Under the pieces are notes generated by a model. That model was not told where the DNA came from. It made no database searches and was given only the letters and a program-made list of their open reading frames with translations. Of a stretch of 64,000 nt of DNA, positions 36,513-43,638 are shown one piece after another. The DNA is from Microcella alkalica. GTDB taxonomy: Bacteria > Actinomycetota > Actinomycetes > Actinomycetales > Microbacteriaceae. The stretch's first letter is position 1. The number at the start of each line of letters is the position of its first letter. The stretch lies in NCBI RefSeq assembly GCF_014595885.1, contig NZ_JABUKC010000002.1, positions 496,001 to 560,000 of the forward strand. The letters run 5' to 3'. The position numbers and the translations under genes were made by a program.

Positions 36513-36538
36513 GGCTGAGAGCCGGCTGGCCCTCAGCC
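36513..36538 (+). promoter_or_regulatory. Leader hairpin before the GlsB/YeaQ gene
   Basis: GGCTGAG and CTCAGCC form a perfect 7-bp stem around a 12-nt loop that itself contains AGCCGGCT, just upstream of the Shine-Dalgarno AAGGAAAGGA. It could affect mRNA stability or translation. Confidence 0.35.
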
Positions 36539-36557
36539 CCAAGGAAAGGACAATCCC

Positions 36558-36827
36558 ATGGGTTTCCTCGCTTTTCTCCTCCTCGGCCTCATCGCCGGCG
36601 CCATCGCGAAGCTCATCATCCCCGGCAAGCAGAACATCGGCTGGCTCATGACGCTCGTGCTCGGTGTGCTCGGCGCCCTGCTCGGCGGCTGGCTCGGCAG
36701 CGTGCTCTTCGGCACGGGCCTCGAGGAATTCTTCGACCTCAGCACCTGGCTGCTGGCCATCGGCGGCGCGATCATCGTCCTGCTGATCTACGGCGCCATC
36801 GTCGGCCGCCGCGGCCGCCGCGCGTAA
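36558..36827 (+). CDS. GlsB/YeaQ/YmgE family stress-response membrane protein
   Basis: Small membrane protein of 89 residues with three hydrophobic segments (about 2-20, 27-51, 63-83) and glycine zippers, formerly called transglycosylase-associated. The family is stress-induced in several bacteria; molecular function is unknown. It starts at an ATG with a strong AAGGAAAGGA site and ends RRGRRA. A strong hairpin follows. Confidence 0.9.
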   Translation: MGFLAFLLLGLIAGAIAKLIIPGKQNIGWLMTLVLGVLGALLGGWLGSVLFGTGLEEFFDLSTWLLAIGGAIIVLLIYGAIVGRRGRRA

Positions 36828-36848
36828 TCGCCCACCAGTACCGCTCGC

Positions 36849-36882
36849 ACGGGGGCGGGTCGCTTCGGCGGCCCGCCCCCGT
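36849..36882. terminator. Intrinsic terminator after the GlsB/YeaQ gene
   Basis: Perfect 11-bp inverted repeat (ACGGGGGCGGG / CCCGCCCCCGT) with a 12-nt loop containing CTTCGG, 21 nt after the stop. Confidence 0.8.
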
Positions 36883-36908
36883 CGGCGTCTGCAGGTTGGC
36901 CGCCGCGG

Positions 36909-36953
36909 TCTCGACCCCATCGGTGTCGGCCCCATCGGCGTCGGCCCCGTCGG
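36909..36953 (+). repeat. Three tandem 15-bp repeats before dinB
   Basis: Three copies of a unit like TCGGCCCCATCGGCG, differing at a few positions, lying between the terminator and the dinB GTG. No coding frame is claimed here. Copy number may vary between strains. Confidence 0.6.
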
Positions 36954-36975
36954 TGGTCGGTGCGAGGATGCTCGG

Positions 36976-38241
36976 GTGAGCAAGCAGGACGGCAGCGGGC
37001 GGCAGGTCACGGCCCAGCCGACCGACGACACGAGCGCGCGCATCCTGCACCTCGACATGGACGCGTTCTTCGCCTCGGTCGAGCTGCTCGAGCGACCGGA
37101 GCTGCGCGGCCGCCCCGTCATCGTCGGGCACCGCGGCGCCCGGTCGGTCGTCACCGCCGCGACCTACGAAGCCCGCCGGTACGGCGTCAACTCGGCCATG
37201 CCCATGGCGATCGCGCTGCGCCGGTGCCCGAACGCGATCGTGCTCGAACCGCACTACGACCGCTACACGGCCTTCTCGAGGCAGGTCATGGGCATCCTCG
37301 GCGACGTCACGCCCCTCGTCGAGCCGCTGTCGATCGACGAGGCCTTCCTCGACGTGCGCGGCGCCGTGCCGCTCTTCGGGCCGCCGTTCGCGATCGCGAC
37401 GACGCTGCGCGAGCGCATCCGTCGCGAGACCGGGCTCACGGCCTCCGTCGGCGCCGCGGCGACCAAGTTCGTCGCGAAGCTCGCCTCCAGTCGCGCGAAG
37501 CCCGACGGGCTGCTCGTCGTGCCCGAGGCCGAGACGCTGGGCTTCCTGCACCCCCAGCCGATCACGGCGCTGTGGGGTGTCGGCGGGGCGACGGAGGAGC
37601 GCCTGGCGCGCCTCGGCCTACGCACCGTCGGCGACCTGGCTCGCACGCCGCTCGACGCGCTGCGGGCCGCCATCGGCGAAGCCGGGGCGGTGCGGCTGCA
37701 CGAGCTGTCGTGGGGTCGAGACCCTCGCGCGGTCACGCCCTCGCGCGACGAGAAGTCGATCGGGCACGAGGTGACCTTCGAGCGCGACGTCGCCGACGCC
37801 GACGCGCTCGAGCGCGAGCTGCTGCGCCTGGCGACGCGCGTCGCCGAGCGCCTCCGCCGCGGCGGCTGGGTCGCGCGCACCGTCGCGCTCAAGCTGCGCT
37901 TCGGCGACTTCCGCACCATCACGCGCTCGCGCACGCTCGCAGAGCCGACCGACGTCGCCGAGCGCCTCTCGCGGGAGGCGCGCGGGCTGCTGCAGGAGGC
38001 GCGCCCGGCGGGCACGGGCATCCGCCTCATCGGCGTGCGCGCCGAGAACCTCCTGCCGGCCGGCTCGGTCGCGCGCGGCCTGTGGGACGACGACGAGCCG
38101 TGGCGCGACGCCGAGACGACCGCCGACGCAGTCGCCGAGCGCTTCGGGCGCGGGGCCCTCACGCGCGCCTCGCTGCTGCAGCCGGGGGAGCGGCGCCGGC
38201 GCTCGGCCCTGTCGAGCGAGGATGTCGGCAGCCTCGACTAG
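36976..38241 (+). CDS. dinB: DNA polymerase IV (Y family)
   Basis: Translesion polymerase of 421 residues. The palm motifs are intact: HLDMDAFFASVELLERPEL at about 25-43, the YGVNSAMP fingers segment, and LSIDEAFLDV, so all three catalytic acidic residues are present. The thumb HhH region (VGGATEERLARLGLRTVGDLA) and little-finger domain follow. No clear beta-clamp motif of the QLxLF type is visible at the C-terminus. GTG start. No SOS box is upstream. A helicase gene follows after 11 nt. Confidence 0.93.
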   Translation: MSKQDGSGRQVTAQPTDDTSARILHLDMDAFFASVELLERPELRGRPVIVGHRGARSVVTAATYEARRYGVNSAMPMAIALRRCPNAIVLEPHYDRYTAFSRQVMGILGDVTPLVEPLSIDEAFLDVRGAVPLFGPPFAIATTLRERIRRETGLTASVGAAATKFVAKLASSRAKPDGLLVVPEAETLGFLHPQPITALWGVGGATEERLARLGLRTVGDLARTPLDALRAAIGEAGAVRLHELSWGRDPRAVTPSRDEKSIGHEVTFERDVADADALERELLRLATRVAERLRRGGWVARTVALKLRFGDFRTITRSRTLAEPTDVAERLSREARGLLQEARPAGTGIRLIGVRAENLLPAGSVARGLWDDDEPWRDAETTADAVAERFGRGALTRASLLQPGERRRRSALSSEDVGSLD

Positions 38242-38252
38242 CATCGGGTCGA

Positions 38253-40037
38253 GTGAGCCAGACCGACCGCCCCGCGCCTCACGTCGGCACCTTCGCGGCC
38301 GAGCATCTGTCTCCATCGTTCCCCGAGCGCGCCGCGCGCGGCACCGCGAGCCGCCTCCGCGCCTGGCAGGCCGAGGCCCTCGACCGCTACTTCGAGACCG
38401 AGCCGCGCGACTTCCTCGCCGCCGCGACGCCCGGCGCCGGCAAGACGACCTTCGCCCTGCGCCTCGCGACCGAGCTGCTCGCCCGCCGGCGCGTCGACCG
38501 GGTCATGGTCGTCGCCCCGACCGAGCACCTCAAGCGGCAGTGGGCCGACGCCGCGCACCGGGTCGGCATCCGCCTCGATCCGGGCTTCCGCAACAGTCAG
38601 CGCGTCATCCCGCGGCAGTACCACGGCATCGCCGTGACCTACGCGCAGGTCGCCGCGAAGCCGTACCTGCACCGCACGCTCACCGAGAGCGCGACGACGC
38701 TCGTGATCCTCGACGAGGTACACCACGGCGGCGATGCGCTGAGCTGGGGCGACGCCATCCGCGAGGCCTATGAGGGGGCGACGCGGAGGCTCTCGCTCAC
38801 CGGTACGCCGTTCCGCTCCGACTCGGCGCCGATTCCCTTCGTCACGTACGTGCCCGACGAGCAGGGCATCCGCATCTCGCAGACCGACTACGCGTACGGC
38901 TACGGTCGCGCCCTCGCCGACGGCGTCGTGCGCCCCGTGCTCTTCATGGCCTACGCCGGCAAGGTGCGCTGGCGCACCACGACCGGCGATGAGATGGAGG
39001 CCCAGCTCGGGCAGGGCGACACGCAGGACGTCACGGCGCAGGCCTGGCGCACCGCCCTCGACCCCGAGGGGCAGTGGATGCCCGGGGTGCTGTCGGCGGC
39101 CGACCGCCGGCTGAGCGAGGTGCGGCACGCGATCCCGGATGCGGGCGGCCTCGTCATCGCGACCGACCAGACTTCCGCGCGCGCCTACGCGGCGCTGCTC
39201 GAGCGCATCACGGGCGAGGCCCCGACCGTCGTGCTGTCGGATGACAAGGGCGCGAGCGAGCGGATCCAGCAGTACGCCGACGGCGAGTCGCGCTGGCTCG
39301 TCGCGGTGCGCATGGTCTCCGAGGGCGTCGACGTGCCCCGGCTCGCCGTCGGCGTCTACGCGACGAGCTCGTCGACGCCACTGTTCTTCGCCCAGGCGAT
39401 CGGGCGCTTCGTGCGGGCCAGGCGCCGCGGCGAGACGGCGTCGATCTTCATCCCGAGCGTGCCGCCGATCATGGCGCTCGCCAACGAGCTCGAGCGCCAG
39501 CGCGACCACGCCCTCGACCGCGAGATCGACGAGACGATGCTGCTCGACGACGACCTGCTGCGCGAGGCCGAGACGGGAGACAGCGCGAGCGACGCCCTCA
39601 CCGAGACCTACAGCTTCGCAGCGCTCGAGTCGCAGGCGCAGTTCGACAAGGTGCTCTACGAGGGCGTCGAGTTCGGGCAGCAGGCCGAGGTCGGCAGCCT
39701 GGAGGAGCTCGACTTCCTGGGCCTGCCGGGCATCCTCGAACCGGACCAGGTGCACGAGCTGCTGCGCTCGCGCTACCAGCGGCAAATGCGCCGCGTCGCC
39801 GAGCGCCCGCCGTCGGAGCGCCAGCCACCGCCGCTCTACCGCACGCTCAAAGAGCAGCGCACGCTGCTCAACAGCCTCGTCGGCCTGCATGCGAAGCTCA
39901 CCGGCCAGCCGCACGGCCACGTGCACGCCGAGCTGCGGCGCCTGTGCGGGGGGCCCGCCGTGGGGCAGGCGACCGTCGCGCAGCTGCAGCAGCGCATCGA
40001 CCTGCTGCGGCGGCAGATGGCGCAGGGCGGGCACTGA
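38253..40037 (+). CDS. SF2 DEAD/DEAH-box helicase with unknown C-terminal domain
   Basis: Superfamily 2 helicase of 594 residues. Motif Q/I lies at LRAWQAEALDRYF and ATPGAGKTTFALRLA, motif II is LDEVHHGGD, motif III LTGTPFRSD, motif V region VRMVSEGVDVPRLAVG and motif VI AQAIGRFVRARRRGE. The last 180 or so residues are acidic then Pro/Arg-rich and not recognised. Related to XPB/RadD-type restriction-like helicases. It sits 11 nt after dinB, suggesting a shared repair context. GTG start. Confidence 0.88.
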   Translation: MSQTDRPAPHVGTFAAEHLSPSFPERAARGTASRLRAWQAEALDRYFETEPRDFLAAATPGAGKTTFALRLATELLARRRVDRVMVVAPTEHLKRQWADAAHRVGIRLDPGFRNSQRVIPRQYHGIAVTYAQVAAKPYLHRTLTESATTLVILDEVHHGGDALSWGDAIREAYEGATRRLSLTGTPFRSDSAPIPFVTYVPDEQGIRISQTDYAYGYGRALADGVVRPVLFMAYAGKVRWRTTTGDEMEAQLGQGDTQDVTAQAWRTALDPEGQWMPGVLSAADRRLSEVRHAIPDAGGLVIATDQTSARAYAALLERITGEAPTVVLSDDKGASERIQQYADGESRWLVAVRMVSEGVDVPRLAVGVYATSSSTPLFFAQAIGRFVRARRRGETASIFIPSVPPIMALANELERQRDHALDREIDETMLLDDDLLREAETGDSASDALTETYSFAALESQAQFDKVLYEGVEFGQQAEVGSLEELDFLGLPGILEPDQVHELLRSRYQRQMRRVAERPPSERQPPPLYRTLKEQRTLLNSLVGLHAKLTGQPHGHVHAELRRLCGGPAVGQATVAQLQQRIDLLRRQMAQGGH

Positions 40038-40074
40038 CGCCGCGCCGACCGCTCACCGCGGCAGGATGGTGCCC

Positions 40075-41163
40075 ATGCGCGACACCCCCTACCTCGTCGT
40101 CGACGTCGACGTGCTCGAGGCGAACCTCGCCGCCGCCGCCGCGCACGCCCGCGCGCTCGGCGTCGCGCTGCGCCCACACGCGAAGACCCACAAGTCGCCC
40201 GACATCGCTCGCCGGCAGCTCGCCCACGGCGCAGTCGGGCTGACGGTCGCGACGGTCGGCGAGGCCGAGGTCTTCGCCGCCCACGGCGCCACCGACCTCT
40301 TCATCGCCTACCCCGTCTGGGCGGAGGGTCCGCGCGCCGACCGCCTGCGCACCGTCGCCCACGCCGTGCGCCTGCGCGTCGGCGCCGACTCCGTCGAGAG
40401 CGTACGGATGCTCGCCGCCGCCGTGCTCGCCGGTCACCCCGGCGCCGCCCCGCTCGCGATCGCGGTCGAGGTCGACTCCGGCCACCACCGCTCGGGCCTT
40501 CCGCCCGAACGCGCCGCGGAGGTCGCCGCCGCGGCGCTCGACGCCGGCCTCGCGGTCGACGGCGTGTTCACGTTCCCCGGCCACGCGTACGGCGTCGGGG
40601 CGGGCGGCATCGACGTGCGGGCGGCTGCCGCCGCGGACGAAGGGCGGGCGCTCGCGGTCGCGCGCGACGCGCTGACGGCGGCGGGCATCCCGTGCCCCGT
40701 CGTGAGCGGCGGGTCGACGCCGAGCGCCGCCGCGGCCCGGGGCGACGTGCTGACGGAGCTGCGGCCGGGCGTCTCGGCGCTCGGCGACGCCCAGCAGTGG
40801 GAGCTCGGCACGATCGGCGCCGAGTCGATCGCCCTCACGGCGCGCGCCACGGTCGTGAGTCGACGCGCCGGGGTCGTCGTCGTGGATGCGGGCAGCAAGG
40901 TGCTCGGTGCCGACCGACCAGCGTGGGTGAGCGGCTTCGGGCGCGTCGTCGACGAGCCGGAGGCTCGCATCACGGCACTGTCGGAGCACCACGCGACGAT
41001 CGCGTGGCCGACCGACGCGCCCCTGCCGAGGCTCGGGGCGCGGCTGCGGCTGGCGCCGAATCACGTGTGCTCGGCGGTGAACCTCGCCGACGAGCTCGTC
41101 GTCGAGCGGGCGGGTGCCGAGCATGCCATCTGGCCGGTGAGCGCGCGCGGCGCCAACACCTAG
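40075..41163 (+). CDS. D-threonine aldolase / D-serine dehydratase-like PLP enzyme
   Basis: Fold-type III PLP enzyme of 362 residues, related to alanine racemase N-domain proteins and the DSD1 family. The PLP lysine is in LRPHAKTHKSPDIA near the N-terminus, and the zinc-site His-x-Cys pair is in APNHVCSAVNL near the C-terminus, which favours D-threonine aldolase or zinc-dependent D-serine dehydratase over a racemase. Substrate is not proven. ATG at 40075 has GCAGGA 8 nt upstream; an in-frame ATG three codons earlier is the alternative. Confidence 0.85.
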   Translation: MRDTPYLVVDVDVLEANLAAAAAHARALGVALRPHAKTHKSPDIARRQLAHGAVGLTVATVGEAEVFAAHGATDLFIAYPVWAEGPRADRLRTVAHAVRLRVGADSVESVRMLAAAVLAGHPGAAPLAIAVEVDSGHHRSGLPPERAAEVAAAALDAGLAVDGVFTFPGHAYGVGAGGIDVRAAAAADEGRALAVARDALTAAGIPCPVVSGGSTPSAAAARGDVLTELRPGVSALGDAQQWELGTIGAESIALTARATVVSRRAGVVVVDAGSKVLGADRPAWVSGFGRVVDEPEARITALSEHHATIAWPTDAPLPRLGARLRLAPNHVCSAVNLADELVVERAGAEHAIWPVSARGANT

Positions 41164-41954
41164 AGCCGCGCGAGGCGAGCGCGGGCGATGCCGTAGGCGC
41201 CGTAGACGATGAGCCCTGCGCCGATGGCCGCGAGCCAGAGCGGGCCGAGGAAGCCGCGGTTGAGCGCCCCGAGAGCGCCGGCGAGCCCCGTGACGTCGTA
41301 GGGGTCGGCCTGGATCGCCTCGACGACGATGAGGCCCGCGAGCAGCAGGAAGGCCACGCCGCGCGCGAGGTAGCCGATCGCGCCCAGCGCGCGCACGGCG
41401 CGGCCGCGGCGCGGCGTCATCGGCCGCAGCTCCCAGGAGAACCGGCGGCGGATGCCCTTCACGACGAAGTAGCCCCCCGCGACGGCGACCCCGAGGCCGA
41501 TGAGCACGAGCACGATGGCGCCCGCGACGGTGTCGAGCAGGAACGCACTCACCGTGCGAGCGGTGCGCCCCGATTCGAGCTCTCCGCCGAGCAGGAGGAT
41601 CGTCGGCGGCACCGCGAGCGCGAGGTAGACCAGGCCCTGGGCGCCGCTCGCGACGGCGGAGGTCCAGCGGTGCATGGGGCCGCCGTTGAGCAGGGCGTCG
41701 ACGATCATCCAGAGTCCGAGGCCGCCGAGGCTGACGATGACGGCGGTGAGCAGCACCCCGCCGACCGGCGCCGCGGCGATCGCCTCGAAGGCGCCGACCT
41801 CGTCGGGTCGCACGCCGCGGTCGCCGAGCGCGACCGCGATCGCGAGGGCCCCGATGATGATGTGCAGCAGCCCGGTGACGAACCAGCCCGAGCGCGCCAC
41901 GATCGTGAAGGCGCGGCTCTCGTGCACCTGCTGCACGGCGTCGGAGGTGTTCAC
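41160..41954 (-). CDS. DUF1206 membrane protein, copy 3
   Basis: Membrane protein of 264 residues with six hydrophobic segments arranged as three two-helix repeats, each starting with a motif like ARSGWFVTGLLHIIIGALAI. It ends in YGIARARLARL, as do its two paralogues. Function unknown. The GTG start overlaps the previous gene's stop as GTGA, making it last of three. Confidence 0.85.
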   Translation of the reverse strand: MNTSDAVQQVHESRAFTIVARSGWFVTGLLHIIIGALAIAVALGDRGVRPDEVGAFEAIAAAPVGGVLLTAVIVSLGGLGLWMIVDALLNGGPMHRWTSAVASGAQGLVYLALAVPPTILLLGGELESGRTARTVSAFLLDTVAGAIVLVLIGLGVAVAGGYFVVKGIRRRFSWELRPMTPRRGRAVRALGAIGYLARGVAFLLLAGLIVVEAIQADPYDVTGLAGALGALNRGFLGPLWLAAIGAGLIVYGAYGIARARLARL

Positions 41955-42745
41955 AGCCTGGCCCAGCGTGCCCGCGCGGCGCAGTACGCGCCGTACGCGA
42001 CGAGCCCGATGCCGACGAGCGTGAGCAGCACGACGCCGAACGGCAGCTCGGCGATCGTGCGCAGGGCGTCATCGAACGAGCCCGCCTCGCTCGCATCGGT
42101 CGTGACCGCCGCGGTGACGACGATGCCGCCGACGGCGACGAGCGCGACGCCCTTGGCGACGTAGCCGGTGACCCCGAGCGCGGTCACGGTGCGACCGAGC
42201 GCCCCGCGCGGCAGCCGCAGGTCGTCGAGGAACCCGCGTCGCACACCCTTCGCCGCGACGACCACGCCGAGCACGGCGACGCCGACGCCGATCGCGCCGA
42301 GCAGCAGCACACCGCCCGGGGCCGCGAGCAGGGCCGCGCTCGCCTCGCGGGCCTCGCCGTCGGAATCGGCGCGCCCGCCGAGGGCGATCGCGACCGCGGT
42401 CGCGGCGAGCGCTCCGTAGGTGAAAGCCTTGAGCACGTCCACGACGGCCTCGCGTCGACGACCGGCGGGTGCCTCGACGAGCAGACCCTCGACGAGCAGC
42501 CACAGCGCGAGCGCGGCGAGTCCGGCTGCCAGCACCCACAGCAGGGCGCCTCCGCCCGGTGTCGCGGCGAGGGCACCGAGAGCGCCGCCGGGGTCGGCGC
42601 TCGTGCCGCGACCCGCTCCGAGGGCGATGCCTATCGCGAGGAGGCCCATGAGTACGTGCAGCAGTCCGTTGACGGCGAAGCCGGCGCGCGCGGCGAGCCG
42701 GAAGCCGCGGCTCCCGCGCACGGAGCGGGCGGCTTCGGCCCTCAC
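41951..42745 (-). CDS. DUF1206 membrane protein, copy 2
   Basis: Paralogue of 264 residues with the same three-fold helical-pair repeat (ARAGFAVNGLLHVLMGLLAI, AFTYGALAATAVAIALGG, LGVTGYVAKGVALVAVGG) and the ending [11 protein letters not shown]. The GTG at 42745 overlaps the first copy's stop as GTGA; a longer upstream frame is antisense-like and not homologous. Function unknown. Confidence 0.85.
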   Translation of the reverse strand: MRAEAARSVRGSRGFRLAARAGFAVNGLLHVLMGLLAIGIALGAGRGTSADPGGALGALAATPGGGALLWVLAAGLAALALWLLVEGLLVEAPAGRRREAVVDVLKAFTYGALAATAVAIALGGRADSDGEAREASAALLAAPGGVLLLGAIGVGVAVLGVVVAAKGVRRGFLDDLRLPRGALGRTVTALGVTGYVAKGVALVAVGGIVVTAAVTTDASEAGSFDDALRTIAELPFGVVLLTLVGIGLVAYGAYCAARARWARL

Positions 42746-43548
42746 AGCCGGGCGAGCCGCGCGCGGGCGGCGCAGTAGAAGCCGTACGCGATGAGGCCGA
42801 GACCGATGAGGGCGAGCACGAGCGGCCCGGCCGGCGAGAGCGCGAGGGAGGCGAGGTGGCTGCCGATGCCGGCGTCGCCCGCCGGCAGCAGCGCCCCGAT
42901 GAGCAGGAGCACGCCGATGGTCGCGAGGGCGACGGCCTTGCCGAGGTACGCCACACGGCCGGCGACGAGCATCGGCCGTCGTCCGGAGGAGCGCGCGGGC
43001 AGGCGGATGTCGTCGAGGAATCCGCGGCGCCAGCCCTTGAGGGCGTAGTAGGCGGCGACGCCGAGGGCGATGAGGCCGACGGGCGCGAACAGCAGCGGGG
43101 GCAGCTGCAGCGGTGTGGCGAGGAGGGAGCCGGGATCCTCGCCGGGGCGAGTGCGACCGGAGACGGCGAGGCTGCCGGCGACGACGGCGAGGGCGAGGTA
43201 CGCCACGGCGCGGCCCGCCGCGATCTGGCGGTCGCGCGGGCGGGGCTCGCCGGGCTGACGGAGCACGAGGGTCGCGATCATCCACGCGCCGAGCACGAGG
43301 TAGCCGATGGCGACGATCCAGTACAGCAGCGCGCCGCCGGGGTTGCCGGCGACAGCGCGGAGGGCACCGACGCGTTCGACGTTCTCGGTGAGCAGCGCGA
43401 TGAGCGGCACGAGCAGCGCGAGCACGCCGATGAGCACGTGCAGCACGCCGTTGACCGCGTAGCCGGTGCGCATGACGATGCGGTGGGTGCGGCTCGACAG
43501 CGCGGGCGCGTGCGGGCGCGCCGGCGCGTCCTCGATCGGGGAGGTCAT
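42742..43548 (-). CDS. DUF1206 membrane protein, copy 1
   Basis: First and longest (268 residues) of the three. A Pro-rich N-terminus precedes the repeats RTGYAVNGVLHVLIGVLALL, VAYLALAVVAGSLAVSGR and RVAYLGKAVALATIGVLLL, and it ends YCAARARLARL. A TACTCT hexamer 6 nt before the ATG probably drives all three genes. Confidence 0.86.
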   Translation of the reverse strand: MTSPIEDAPARPHAPALSSRTHRIVMRTGYAVNGVLHVLIGVLALLVPLIALLTENVERVGALRAVAGNPGGALLYWIVAIGYLVLGAWMIATLVLRQPGEPRPRDRQIAAGRAVAYLALAVVAGSLAVSGRTRPGEDPGSLLATPLQLPPLLFAPVGLIALGVAAYYALKGWRRGFLDDIRLPARSSGRRPMLVAGRVAYLGKAVALATIGVLLLIGALLPAGDAGIGSHLASLALSPAGPLVLALIGLGLIAYGFYCAARARLARL

Positions 43549-43554
43549 CCGGCC

Positions 43555-43560
43555 AGAGTA
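43555..43560 (-). promoter_or_regulatory. -10 hexamer (TACTCT) for the DUF1206 operon
   Basis: TACTCT on the reverse strand exactly 6 nt before the first DUF1206 ATG. Confidence 0.45.
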
Positions 43561-43638
43561 GAGCGCGGATCGGTTTCCTGGCGCGGGGTTGTCCGCCGAT
43601 GCTGCACGCGCTAGCGGTTCGCGGATGCTCGGCCGAGG

